A DNA stretch of 18,461 nucleotides from SIG636 sp045592105 (GCA_045592105.1 JAZNUB010000060.1:1-18461); one strand, 5' to 3'; shown: positions 8,141 to 15,837, numbered from the stretch's first letter. Numbers and translations: made by a program. The notes: a model not told the origin generated them from the letters alone.

Positions 8141-8215
8141 GTTTGGAAAAATTGCGGATTAATAAACGAGGCGGCGGGAGCAAGCCCCCGCCCTACGTTA
8201 AATCGTTGCGCCTCG
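8141..8215. repeat. GC-rich palindromic repeat, copy 1
   Basis: The core is GGCGGGAGCAAGCCCCCGCC followed by CTACG (8173-8197), a hairpin by itself. An outer arm pair, ACGAGGCG/CGCCTCGT, encloses it, so the whole unit can fold as a nested hairpin. The left flank (GTTTGGAAA, ATTGCGGATT) matches copy 3 at 17368-17428 and the right flank (CGTTAAA, CGTTGCG) matches copy 2 at 17303-17342. It sits between the coat-like gene and the SleL-like gene and could end or attenuate the coat-gene transcript. Confidence 0.85.
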
Positions 8216-8244
8216 TTCTTTATTACATCCCTTACAAAAAACGA

Positions 8245-9105
8245 TTATTTGCAGCAGCCGCGGTCGTTTTTATCGTTCTTTTCGTATCTGTCGCCTCTGC
8301 CGCAGTCCTCAGCGTAGGGGAAGAACTCATCCATAGGGAAGCTCATCCTGCCGAAAACGTTGCAGGGGTCGGAGGAGCTGATTGCGGGGGTGCTGTCCTT
8401 ATCGGGCAGGCAGAAGCGGGAAGCGGGCACGATTATCTGCACGGGGCGTTCCATACGGATAACGGAGAAAACGCCAACGGATACAAACAGCTCGTTCTCG
8501 CCCATACCGTCAACAAAGCCGCCGTCAAACTTTTGTTTAATGCCATCGGGCAGGTTGTCGATATTGCAGCAGCAGTTGCCAAAGCCCTTGCAGCGTTCCA
8601 CAAGCTTCATATCAAGGCAGATAGGCGTTGCAACCTCTACAACAACGGTAGGAAGCGTGGGGTCGCTTTCGCACTTAAGCTTAGGCGGTTTCTTGCAGAA
8701 GCCGTTGTTGTCGGGGTCGGAGGTGAATACGCTAACGTTTTTCTCGCTACCGTAAAGGATAACCTTCTTATCGTAAACGGAAAGCCCCTTTACCTCGTAG
8801 GATTTACCGCAAACGCAAACCTCTGCGGTAACGCAAAGATAGTACCTTATAAGTACCTGATAGAAGCCCTTGTTAAACGGTACGGGGTCGATGGTGATAT
8901 CGGTGGCGATAACCTCCACGCCCTTACAGCGCACTGCCGTGGCGTGGTCGATAACGTCCTGCGCGCATTCGCACAGATAAACTCTTATATCCTCCAGACA
9001 GTCCTTGTCCCTTGCGGAATCAAAGATTTTGTTTGCGGTGATACAGCAAATCGGCTCGGAGGGCTTGCCGCAGCCGTGTGACTGAAAGTTCATTCTTTCA
9101 CCCAT
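8245..9105 (-). CDS. Cysteine-rich, spore-coat-like protein
   Basis: This 286-residue protein has about 22 cysteines, including CC at 20-21, CCC at 178-180 and a C-terminal CCK, with no signal peptide and no membrane segment. The segment ITANKIFDSARDKDCLEDIR (22-41) followed by VPFNKGFYQV (75-84) resembles a conserved but unnamed protein I recall from many spore-forming Clostridia. The cysteine load suggests cross-linking in the coat or exosporium, which is inference. The start is the ATG at 9103-9105, with GGAGG 8 nt upstream; 16 further upstream codons are open but lack a site. Two signs of late sporulation expression support the coat idea: a SigK-like promoter at 9186-9212 and a SleL-like gene immediately downstream. 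It could instead be another late mother-cell protein. Confidence 0.75.
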   Translation of the reverse strand: MGERMNFQSHGCGKPSEPICCITANKIFDSARDKDCLEDIRVYLCECAQDVIDHATAVRCKGVEVIATDITIDPVPFNKGFYQVLIRYYLCVTAEVCVCGKSYEVKGLSVYDKKVILYGSEKNVSVFTSDPDNNGFCKKPPKLKCESDPTLPTVVVEVATPICLDMKLVERCKGFGNCCCNIDNLPDGIKQKFDGGFVDGMGENELFVSVGVFSVIRMERPVQIIVPASRFCLPDKDSTPAISSSDPCNVFGRMSFPMDEFFPYAEDCGRGDRYEKNDKNDRGCCK

Positions 9106-9113
9106 AAATAATT

Positions 9114-9118
9114 CCTCC
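9114..9118 (-). promoter_or_regulatory. Ribosome binding site fixing the coat-like start
   Basis: GGAGG on the minus strand, 8 nt before ATG 9103-9105, decides between this start and an in-frame ATG 48 nt upstream. Confidence 0.82.
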
Positions 9119-9147
9119 AAAATAATAGTGGTTGTAAACAAAACAGC

Positions 9148-9176
9148 GGGCAAAAGGGGCTTAATCGCCCTTGCCC
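9148..9176 (-). other. 5'-leader hairpin of the coat-like gene
   Basis: GGGC and AAGGG pair with CCCTT and GCCC around a short loop, with a small bulge. It would lie at the very 5' end of a transcript from the SigK-like promoter and could stabilise the message. No T-run follows on the minus strand, so it is not an obvious terminator. Confidence 0.5.
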
Positions 9177-9185
9177 TTCACTACC

Positions 9186-9212
9186 TATACTATGCACAGG
9201 CACCGTTTTAGT
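9186..9212 (-). promoter_or_regulatory. SigK-like late mother-cell promoter
   Basis: On the minus strand, CATAGTATA (9186-9194) fits the SigK -10 pattern CATAnnnTA, with the -35 dinucleotide AC (9211-9212) 16 bp upstream. No TTGACA/TATAAT-type promoter is evident for this gene. The motif is short, so chance is possible, but the downstream genes are of sporulation type. Confidence 0.58.
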
Positions 9213-9221
9213 GCGTACGCA

Positions 9222-9250
9222 TTGACAAAAAAGCAAAAATATGTCATAAT
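9222..9250 (+). promoter_or_regulatory. SigA-type promoter of the PASTA gene
   Basis: A perfect TTGACA (9222-9227) is followed after 17 bp by CATAAT (9245-9250), 42 nt before the ATG. It is back-to-back with the SigK-like promoter of the divergent gene. Confidence 0.8.
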
Positions 9251-9292
9251 AAGGAGAAGGACTTTTGATTTTGCGAAAGGACGGAACACATT

Positions 9293-10894
9293 ATGAACGA
9301 ATTACACAATATATTTTCAGAAAAAAAAGGCAAAAGCACAACTATTTTAGGGATGAGCAAGGGGCTGTTTGCGGCAGTTGCGGCAGGCGCTTTGCTGATA
9401 CTCGTACTGCTTGTTGTGGTTATAGTGCTGCTTGTAGGCGGTGAGGAAACAAGCGGCGGCGATAGCGTTGATACCGAGGTAAGCTCCGGTGCGCCGATAA
9501 ACACGCTTACCGCACCTTCTTTGGTGGGCAAGGAATGGAACAGCGAGCTGGAGGCTTCCATAAACCCTATTCGTCCGATAGTTATATACGATAGCAACAG
9601 CACCGCGCCGAAGGGGCAGATAACGGCACAGCATCCCGCGGCAGGCACAACGCTTTACTGCGATAACGACGGTATATGCCGTTCTATGGAGATAACCGTT
9701 AGCGGCAGAGAGTTCAGCACGGAATACAAAACCCTTGTAGGATCTACCGCTGAGGACGCGATGGCGTGGCTTGAGGGGTGCGGAATAAGCAAGGCTAACG
9801 TGTTCCGCAAATACAAGGCAAGCACAACGGGTGTTGGAAACGGCTGTGTTTCCGCGTTTACTTATGATGACGGCGGCGACGTGCCTGAGGGTGCCGTGCT
9901 TAAAGATACGGATAAATTTATTATGACGATAAACAGCTATACGGATTCCGTTTCCGTGCCCTCCTTGGGCGGCAAAAGCTTTGAGCAGGCTATGGAGCTG
10001 TTGTATCAAAGCAAGCTTAACATAGGTGAGATAAGCTACAAGGAAAGCGGATTTGCAGACGGAACCGTGCTATCCCAAACCCCTGCAACGGGAGAGGATG
10101 CGTACTACGGCGACAAGGTGGATCTTGTGCTAAGCACACTTGCGGGCGAGTTTGAGATGCCTTCTCTGCTTGGGCTAACGCTAAAGGAGGCGGAAGAGCT
10201 TCTTGAAAGCCACGGCTTGGAGCTTGGCACGGTTACGGAGGAATCCAACCGCGAGTACGCTGTTGGCACCGTATGCGCCCAAAGCGTGGAGGAGAAGCAG
10301 GGCGTGTACGCCGCAACGGTTATCGATATAACGCTTGCGCTTGGCGGCAAGGCGGACGACAGCATTGATTGGGACGCGGACACGATAATAATAGACATAA
10401 GCGAAAATACGCATTTAAGCGCAGGCACGGTAGATCTGCTTGCAGGCGAGCACGCGGATAAAAAAGCGTTTGCGGCGGCAGGAGAAACGTATATTTGGAG
10501 CCTGCCCATAGGCTCCGCCTACCCCGAAGGGGACGAGGGCTTGGAGCTTGGCTTGCTTATAAACGCGGGAGAAAGCTACAACACCGCGGCAGAGCTTCTT
10601 CGCAACGAGGGCTATGCAGACGGCGAGTTTTTGATAATAACAAGAGAAAGCGAGCAAAAGCTGCCAGACGAGCTTACGGTAAACGTGCTGTTTGGCACGG
10701 ATGCGGCTGCGCAATATCTGCGCTTGTACTATTTTGACAGCGAGAACAACGAGTACATCCCCGTTTCTAACGAAGTATACGAGCTTAGCGAAAGCGGGTA
10801 TACCGAAATACCGATAACGGAAGGCGGCACGTTTGCGCTTGTTGCCATAGAAGCGGTAGAGCCGCCGGCAGAAGCATCGGAGGATGCACAGTAA
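9293..10894 (+). CDS. Membrane-anchored PASTA-repeat protein without kinase domain
   Basis: This 533-residue protein has a short basic cytoplasmic N-terminus (~21 residues), one strong membrane segment (about 22-48) and a long extracellular part. PASTA-like repeats follow at about 71-137, 142-216, 218-282 and 284-351. The last two are the clearest, each with a VPSLGG/MPSLLG opening, a helix (EQAMELL, KEAEELLESHGL) and a final strand. PASTA domains bind muropeptides or lipid II and normally hang on PrkC/StkP kinases or on PBPs; here neither is present. Residues ~355-533 are acidic, match nothing I recognise, and resemble a beta-rich stalk. C123/C129 and C163/C185 could form disulfides. A purine-rich AAAGGACGG precedes the ATG. 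A cell-wall sensing or scaffold role is inference. Confidence 0.85.
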   Translation: MNELHNIFSEKKGKSTTILGMSKGLFAAVAAGALLILVLLVVVIVLLVGGEETSGGDSVDTEVSSGAPINTLTAPSLVGKEWNSELEASINPIRPIVIYDSNSTAPKGQITAQHPAAGTTLYCDNDGICRSMEITVSGREFSTEYKTLVGSTAEDAMAWLEGCGISKANVFRKYKASTTGVGNGCVSAFTYDDGGDVPEGAVLKDTDKFIMTINSYTDSVSVPSLGGKSFEQAMELLYQSKLNIGEISYKESGFADGTVLSQTPATGEDAYYGDKVDLVLSTLAGEFEMPSLLGLTLKEAEELLESHGLELGTVTEESNREYAVGTVCAQSVEEKQGVYAATVIDITLALGGKADDSIDWDADTIIIDISENTHLSAGTVDLLAGEHADKKAFAAAGETYIWSLPIGSAYPEGDEGLELGLLINAGESYNTAAELLRNEGYADGEFLIITRESEQKLPDELTVNVLFGTDAAAQYLRLYYFDSENNEYIPVSNEVYELSESGYTEIPITEGGTFALVAIEAVEPPAEASEDAQ

Positions 10895-10916
10895 CCGATA
10901 AAGCAAAAAATTGCTA

Positions 10917-10945
10917 TTGCTAAAACAGCCAAACGGTGGTATAAT
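10917..10945 (+). promoter_or_regulatory. SigA-type promoter of the rsmD-to-asnA unit
   Basis: TTGCTA (10917-10922) is followed after 17 bp by a perfect TATAAT (10940-10945), 32 nt before the rsmD ATG. No convincing terminator separates it from the PASTA gene, so some read-through is possible. Confidence 0.72.
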
Positions 10946-10977
10946 AAAGTGTTAAACTTTTAAAAAAGGGGCTTTTT

Positions 10978-11532
10978 ATGAGAATAATAACCGGCAAGGC
11001 AAGAGGTGTTAGGCTTTCCACCCTCCCCGGCGAGGATACGCGCCCCACAGCAGAGCGCGTTAAGGAGGCCGCCTTTTCCGCTATACAGTTTAATATAGAG
11101 GGCAGGCGCGTGCTTGACCTTTTCGGCGGTAGCGGTCAGATGGCGCTGGAGGCGTTAAGCCGCGGTGCTTTAAGCGCCGTTGTGGTGGACAGTAATAAGA
11201 AAGCGGCAGAGATTATACGCGCAAACGCAATGAAGGCAAATATGCTGTCCGATTGCCGCGTTATCTGTGCCGATTGGCGTGATTATATCAAGAACTATGC
11301 CGGCAAGGATAAGTTTGACCTTGTTTTTCTTGACCCACCTTATAAGGACGGTTTTTTGGACGAGGTTATAAAGCGCGTTAGCGCGGCAGGCTTGCTTGCG
11401 GAAGGCTGTATTATCGTGTGCGAAAGTGCGGAAAGCGGTATACCCTTACCAACGGACGGGTATAGCTCTAAGCTGTATCGCTACGGTAAAACCTACGTTA
11501 CGATTTTAAAAAGCGAGGCAGATATTATATGA
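10978..11532 (+). CDS. rsmD: 16S rRNA (guanine966-N2)-methyltransferase
   Basis: This is a 184-residue SAM-dependent methyltransferase of the RsmD/YhhF family, which methylates G966 of 16S rRNA during 30S assembly. It opens with MRIITGKARG and TRPTAERVKEAAF (21-33), both typical of RsmD. Motif I is LDLFGGSG (46-53), the SAM-contacting acidic residue is around D71, and the catalytic motif IV is DPPY (119-122). The length is standard. Its stop overlaps the coaD start (ATGA at 11529-11532), which indicates translational coupling; rsmD-coaD is a common pair in Firmicutes, as in the B. subtilis ylbH-ylbI pair. An AAAGGGG sequence precedes the ATG. Confidence 0.96.
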   Translation: MRIITGKARGVRLSTLPGEDTRPTAERVKEAAFSAIQFNIEGRRVLDLFGGSGQMALEALSRGALSAVVVDSNKKAAEIIRANAMKANMLSDCRVICADWRDYIKNYAGKDKFDLVFLDPPYKDGFLDEVIKRVSAAGLLAEGCIIVCESAESGIPLPTDGYSSKLYRYGKTYVTILKSEADII

Positions 11533-11996
11533 AGGCGCTTTGCACGGGTAGCTTTGACCCGATAACCATCGGGCATTACGACTATATATGCAGGCTGTCA
11601 AAGCTGTTTGACAGCGTTGTGGTTGCCGTGAACACCAACACGGAGAAGCGCTATATGTTCTCTGCCGAAAGCAGGGAGCGATTTGTGAAGCAGGCGTTTT
11701 CCCACCTTGATAACGTTACGGTTGTAGCGCAGGACGGGTGGGCGGCTGATTTAGCGGCACAGTACGGGGCAGACGTTATAGTTAAAGGCGTGCGCGGTAG
11801 TATTGATTTGGAGTATGAGGACACTATTTCTACCGTGAACAGGGAGATAAGCAAGGTTGAAACGCTGTATATCCCCGCTTCCCCCGCTTTAAGCCATATA
11901 AATTCCACAGCCGTGCGCGAGATGATAAAGCACGGAAAGGACTATATGCCGTTTATACCCGAAGGGGTTGTTATAGAATACGGAAAGGACGTGTAA
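11529..11996 (+). CDS. coaD: Pantetheine-phosphate adenylyltransferase
   Basis: This 155-residue enzyme transfers AMP from ATP to 4'-phosphopantetheine, the penultimate step of coenzyme A synthesis. The nucleotidyltransferase signature is TGSFDPITIGH (6-16), with the T-x-G-H motif at 13-16. KGVRGSIDLEYED and the C-terminal HINSTAVREM match the family's substrate-binding and ISST-type motifs. The length is normal. It overlaps rsmD by 4 nt and takes its ribosome site (GAGG) from inside rsmD. The gene for a secreted unknown protein starts 4 nt after its stop, so the unit continues. Confidence 0.96.
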   Translation: MKALCTGSFDPITIGHYDYICRLSKLFDSVVVAVNTNTEKRYMFSAESRERFVKQAFSHLDNVTVVAQDGWAADLAAQYGADVIVKGVRGSIDLEYEDTISTVNREISKVETLYIPASPALSHINSTAVREMIKHGKDYMPFIPEGVVIEYGKDV

Positions 11997-12000
11997 AGCT

Positions 12001-12633
12001 ATGAAAAAGGCGTTGGCAGTACTATGCGTGGCTGTTATTTTAACTGCCTTTTGTCTTAATGCAATAAGCGTAACGCGCGCGCAAAACGGGGCGGACAGGG
12101 TGGATACCACAGCCGCGCTTTCAAGCACGCAGGATAAGCTTGCCGCGGCTGTTTCGGTTATATACAAGCGCGCGGGGGATTTGGTTTTATCCCTGCCCTA
12201 CGCAAGCATCAATCTTAGCCAAACCGCGCTTATGAAGGTGTACTCGGGCGAGCAAACGGACGCTTTGATGTACCTTAACACCCATTCCGACAAGGAGCTT
12301 AACAACGCATACGCCGCTATGGACGATATACTGAAGGATTTTGACGCGGTGCTTAAAAAGTATTCCGTTTCCACCACAAGCAGCTACCGCCAAAAGCGTG
12401 CGGAGCTTGCAAACACCTTCCAGGGCTTGAAAACTGCGTGTACGGAGCTTGTGCGCCGCACAAGAACGCTTATCTCCGGTACGGACAGCGCGTATGACAG
12501 CTACTATACCTCGTATTGCGAGCAGCTTGTTATCGTTTCCGAGCGTTTCGAGGCCGCTTCAACCAAAATAGGTACCGAATACGATACCCTTATGACTGCC
12601 CTGCTTGGCAATGACTATTCGGTAGTATCATAA
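12001..12633 (+). CDS. Secreted or membrane-anchored protein of unknown function
   Basis: I do not recognise this 210-residue protein. Residues 1-28 form a Sec-type signal (MKKA, a hydrophobic core to about residue 22, then VTRA before Q28) that is either cleaved or serves as a membrane anchor. There is no lipobox cysteine at the usual place. The rest is predominantly helical by eye, with alternating charged and hydrophobic residues that suggest a helical bundle or coiled coil (about 35-205), and no catalytic motif. It starts 4 nt after coaD and is followed 25 nt later by the E2-like gene, so it is cotranscribed with both. In related genomes the space after coaD often carries poorly characterised envelope genes, which is the only functional hint. 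Confidence 0.72.
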   Translation: MKKALAVLCVAVILTAFCLNAISVTRAQNGADRVDTTAALSSTQDKLAAAVSVIYKRAGDLVLSLPYASINLSQTALMKVYSGEQTDALMYLNTHSDKELNNAYAAMDDILKDFDAVLKKYSVSTTSSYRQKRAELANTFQGLKTACTELVRRTRTLISGTDSAYDSYYTSYCEQLVIVSERFEAASTKIGTEYDTLMTALLGNDYSVVS

Positions 12634-12642
12634 AAACCAAAC

Positions 12643-12653
12643 AAAGGCGGTGA
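12643..12653 (+). promoter_or_regulatory. Extended ribosome binding site favouring a TTG start
   Basis: AAAGGCGGTGA matches the anti-Shine-Dalgarno complement at 10 of 11 positions and sits 8 nt (from GGCGG) before TTG 12659. The GTG at 12650 lies inside the site and is therefore an unlikely start. Confidence 0.7.
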
Positions 12654-12658
12654 AAGCT

Positions 12659-13564
12659 TTGCCGAAAACCGACCCTAAGGATACCAACAAAAAGCGGAAA
12701 AAGCGTTTTGGGGACAGAAAGGAAGGCAGAAAGCTGCGTTCACTTTCCCCAATGGCTTATGTTTTTCCGCATATAATACCTAAGCGAAACGGCTGTGTTA
12801 ATTATTTTAAGGACAGCCTTGATACCCAAAATGTAGACGACTATATCAGAGAAAAACGCGCAGAGGGAATGAAGGGCTTTGGCTTTTTGCACGTTTTCGT
12901 TGCGGGATACGTGCGCGCGCTGGCGGCGCGGCCGGGGCTTAACCGCTTTGTTGCAAACGAAAAGCTGTATTCGCGCTACGATATAGACATAATGATGACC
13001 ATAAAAAAGGAGCTTTCGCTTAACGCAGAGGAAACCTGTATAAAGATAACCCCCAAGCCCGATTACACCGCAAAGCAGGTGTACGCGCTGCTTAACGAGG
13101 TTATAAAGGAAAACCGCGAAAGCGATGGGGATAGCTCCTTTGAAAACGCGGCAAAGCTACTTAACCATATACCCGGCTTTGTTATGAAGCTTGCCGTTAA
13201 GGTGCTAAAGCTAATGGACCGTTGGGACCTGTTGCCGCGCTCGCTGATTAAGCTTAGCCCGTTCCACGGCTCTATGTTCCTTACCTCCATGGGCTCGCTG
13301 GGGATACCGCCCGTGTACCACCATCTGTACGATTTCGGCAACGTGCCGATGTTTATCTCCTACGGCGCAAAACGCAAGGAGAACGTTTTGGCTAAGGACG
13401 GAACGGTTATCACCAAAACCTTTATAGATTACACCATCACCACGGATGACCGTACCTGTGATGGGCATTATTACGCATCGGCGCTTAAGCTGTTTAAAAG
13501 CATTATGGAAAACCCGTGGCAGCTTGATACTCCGCCGAAGGAAATTATTGAGGATGTAGATTAA
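12659..13564 (+). CDS. Stand-alone E2 (2-oxoacid dehydrogenase acyltransferase)-like protein lacking the catalytic histidine
   Basis: This 301-residue protein has the CAT/E2 acyltransferase fold without lipoyl or E1/E3-binding domains. Support: MFLTSMGSLGIPPVYHHLYD and NVPMFISYG (about 206-236) correspond to the E2 'GSxGG...P...AILGIG' region, and DDRTCDGHYYASALKLFKSI (263-282) corresponds to the E2 motif DHRxxDG followed by its helix. In E2 and chloramphenicol acetyltransferases the H of HRxxDG is the catalytic base; here it is D264, while the D-G (268-269) is kept. The N-terminus is a basic, disordered-looking tail (KKRKKRFGDRKEGRK). Similar small proteins occur in Clostridia, as I recall. 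Activity by the classical mechanism is doubtful. The TTG start is chosen for its ribosome site. asnA starts 3 nt after the stop. Confidence 0.75.
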   Translation: MPKTDPKDTNKKRKKRFGDRKEGRKLRSLSPMAYVFPHIIPKRNGCVNYFKDSLDTQNVDDYIREKRAEGMKGFGFLHVFVAGYVRALAARPGLNRFVANEKLYSRYDIDIMMTIKKELSLNAEETCIKITPKPDYTAKQVYALLNEVIKENRESDGDSSFENAAKLLNHIPGFVMKLAVKVLKLMDRWDLLPRSLIKLSPFHGSMFLTSMGSLGIPPVYHHLYDFGNVPMFISYGAKRKENVLAKDGTVITKTFIDYTITTDDRTCDGHYYASALKLFKSIMENPWQLDTPPKEIIEDVD

Positions 13565-13567
13565 GTT

Positions 13568-14572
13568 ATGAAAACATTTATTCCGCAGGGCTATAAAAGC
13601 GCGCTTAACATACACGATACGCAATACGCCATAGGCACGCTTAAACGCACGTTTGAGGATGCGCTGTCCAAGCAGTTGGGGCTTCAGCGTGTTTCCGCGC
13701 CCCTTTTTGTAAACCCCGATACAGGCATTAACGACGACCTTAACGGTACGGAGCGCGCCGTGCGCTTTGATATCCCCTTCACAGGGAAGGATGCCGTTGT
13801 GGTGCATTCGCTTGCTAAATGGAAGCGGCTTGCGCTTTACCGCTACGGTTTTGCTCCGGGCGAAGGGCTTTATACCGATATGAACGCCATCCGCAGGGAT
13901 GAAGAGCTGGATAATCTCCATTCCGTGTACGTTGACCAATGGGATTGGGAAAAGGTTATCACGCGTGAACAGCGCACGGAGGCGTATTTAAAGGAAATAG
14001 TTACAGGCATCTGCGCCGCTATTCACGATACGCTTTGTGTGATAAAAAAGCAGTTCCCCGCGGTTACAACCACGCTTCCGCGCACGCCTGTGTTCATCAC
14101 GGCGGAGGAGCTGGAGGCGCAATACCCACAGCTTGACCGTAAGCAGCGCGAGAACGCCGCGGCAAAAAAGCACGGGCTTGTGTTTATAATGCATATAGGT
14201 ACCCTGCTTTCCGATGGCTTCCCGCACGATGGGCGCGCGCCGGACTATGACGATTGGACGCTTAACGGAGATATCCTTTATTGGAACGAGGTGCTGGGTT
14301 GCGCCATAGAGATAAGCTCTATGGGCATCCGCGTGGACGAAAAGGCACTTGCCGCACAGCTTAAAGCGGCAGGTAAGGAGGAGCGCGCTTCTCTTATGTT
14401 CCATAGCCTGCTGCTTGATGGCAAGCTTCCCTGCACGGTAGGCGGCGGTATTGGGCAATCCCGCCTTTGTATGCTGCTGCTTGGCAAAGCCCACGTGGGC
14501 GAGGTGCAAAGCTCTATATGGGACGAGGAAACGCTCGAGCTTTGCCGTAGCGCCGGCGTAGAGCTACTATAA
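13568..14572 (+). CDS. asnA: Aspartate--ammonia ligase (asparagine synthetase A)
   Basis: This 334-residue, AsnRS/AspRS-like enzyme makes asparagine from aspartate, ammonia and ATP. Characteristic stretches are the N-terminal QGYKSALNIHDTQYAI (7-22), SAPLFV (43-48), FDIPF (67-71), VVHSLAKWKR (78-87), MNAIRRDE (105-112), VDQWDWEKVI (122-131), EISSMGIRVD and the ATP-binding GGGIGQSRLCMLLL near the C-terminus. The length matches E. coli AsnA. It is the last gene of the rsmD-led unit, 3 nt after the E2-like gene, and a bidirectional terminator follows 20 nt later. It uses ammonia rather than glutamine, which suits an anaerobic, ammonia-rich habitat (inference). Confidence 0.96.
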   Translation: MKTFIPQGYKSALNIHDTQYAIGTLKRTFEDALSKQLGLQRVSAPLFVNPDTGINDDLNGTERAVRFDIPFTGKDAVVVHSLAKWKRLALYRYGFAPGEGLYTDMNAIRRDEELDNLHSVYVDQWDWEKVITREQRTEAYLKEIVTGICAAIHDTLCVIKKQFPAVTTTLPRTPVFITAEELEAQYPQLDRKQRENAAAKKHGLVFIMHIGTLLSDGFPHDGRAPDYDDWTLNGDILYWNEVLGCAIEISSMGIRVDEKALAAQLKAAGKEERASLMFHSLLLDGKLPCTVGGGIGQSRLCMLLLGKAHVGEVQSSIWDEETLELCRSAGVELL

Positions 14573-14591
14573 AATCCCCCCAACAAAAAGC

Positions 14592-14618
14592 AAAAACGGC
14601 GGTTTAACCGCCGTTTTT
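14592..14618. terminator. Bidirectional intrinsic terminator between asnA and ackA
   Basis: AAAAACGGCGGTT pairs perfectly with AACCGCCGTTTTT around a single central base, giving a T-run on either strand. It lies between convergent asnA and ackA and would end both transcripts. Confidence 0.93.
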
Positions 14619-14634
14619 ATGTAAATACTTTAAA

Positions 14635-15837
14635 TTATTTAACTAATTCAAGGGTATCTCTTGCGATAACAAGCTCTTCGTTTGTGGGGATTACGAACAC
14701 GCGAACGGGCGTACCCTCTACGGAAATATCGCAGGGCGCGGGGATAGAGCGTGCATTGTTATTCTTGTCCGCATCTATCTTAATGCCAAGGTATTCCATA
14801 TCTTTAAGCGAGTCAAAACGAACGTCCTCATCATTCTCGCCAATGCCTGCGGTGAACACAACCGCGTCCACACCGTTCATTGCGGCGGCGTATGCGCCAA
14901 CAAACTTCTTTATCTGATAAACAAGTATGTTATATGCAAGCTCTGCATCCTTATTACCGTTCTTGATAGCGGTATGTATATCTCTAAGGTCGCTGGAAAC
15001 GCCGGAAACACCCAAAAGGCCGCACTTTTTGTTCATCCAGTTGCCGATATCTTCAGCGGCAATGCCTTCCTTCTGCATTATATAGGGAACAACCGCGGGG
15101 TCTATGCCGCCACAGCGAGAGCCCATTATAATACCGTCAAGCGGGGTGAAGCCCATGCTGGTATCAACAACCTTGCCGCCCTTAACCGCGCTGATAGAGG
15201 AGCCGTTGCCCAAATGGCAGGTAACTATCTTGGTTTCCTCAACGGGCTTGTTAAGGTACTTTGCACACTCCTGTGCAACGTAGCGGTGGGAGGTGCCGTG
15301 TGCGCCGTAACGCTTTATATGATGCTTTCTTGCAACGTTTATATCAATGGGGAAGGTAGAAGCATATTCGGGAATGGTTGCGTGGAAGGAAGTGTCGATA
15401 ACCAATACCATAGGGGTGTTGGGCATAACGCTTTTACAGCCCTTTATACCCTGAAGGTGGGGGATTGTATGAAGCGGCGCAAGGTCAACACAACGCTCAA
15501 GCGCTTCTATAGCCTCGTCAGTAACAAGGGTGGGCTTAGTAAGCCACGGACCGCCCTGCACCACGCGATGGCCGATAGCGGATATCTGCCCCATATCGGT
15601 AAGCACGCCGTGGTCGGCATCAAGAATAGCGTCTATCATAGCGCGAGTAGCCTCGTTATGAGAAGGCATTGCTATCTCTGCAACGAACTTCTTACCGTCT
15701 GCCAATCTGGTGTGGGTAATCTTACCGTCCAGCGTGATTCTTTCACAAAGGCCCTTGGCTAAAACCTGCTCCTTCTCCATATCAAAAAGCTGATATTTAA
15801 GGGAAGAGCTGCCTGCGTTTACTACAAGTATAAACAT
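14635..15837 (-). CDS. ackA: Acetate kinase
   Basis: This 400-residue enzyme interconverts acetyl phosphate + ADP and acetate + ATP, the energy-yielding last step of acetate fermentation. Family features are VVNAGSSSLKYQLF (5-18, with N7), GHRVVQGG (89-96, with R91), VIDTSFHATIP (146-156, with D148), RYGAHGTSHRYV (176-187, with H180), THLGNGSS-type CHLGNGSS and a C-terminal FTAGIGEND. Two motif positions are uncommon: VVQGG where VVHGG is usual, and MGSRCGGIDP where MGTRSGDIDP is usual. Both lie near the active site but are probably tolerated variants. Two in-frame ATGs exist; AAGGAG (15846-15851) is 8 nt before the second (15837) and only 2 nt from the first (15843), so the second is chosen. 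No pta gene is in view. Confidence 0.97.
   Translation of the reverse strand: MFILVVNAGSSSLKYQLFDMEKEQVLAKGLCERITLDGKITHTRLADGKKFVAEIAMPSHNEATRAMIDAILDADHGVLTDMGQISAIGHRVVQGGPWLTKPTLVTDEAIEALERCVDLAPLHTIPHLQGIKGCKSVMPNTPMVLVIDTSFHATIPEYASTFPIDINVARKHHIKRYGAHGTSHRYVAQECAKYLNKPVEETKIVTCHLGNGSSISAVKGGKVVDTSMGFTPLDGIIMGSRCGGIDPAVVPYIMQKEGIAAEDIGNWMNKKCGLLGVSGVSSDLRDIHTAIKNGNKDAELAYNILVYQIKKFVGAYAAAMNGVDAVVFTAGIGENDEDVRFDSLKDMEYLGIKIDADKNNNARSIPAPCDISVEGTPVRVFVIPTNEELVIARDTLELVK

Noticed and set aside
8143..9081. 312-codon open frame opposite the cysteine-rich gene
   Set aside because: The minus-strand gene has a ribosome site, a promoter-like motif and a recognisable conserved segment; the plus frame has none and starts within the palindromic repeat.
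10906..10916. AGCAA/TTGCT inverted repeat after the PASTA gene as a terminator
   Set aside because: The stem is 5 bp, AT-rich and without a T-run; it overlaps the region just before the rsmD -35 box.
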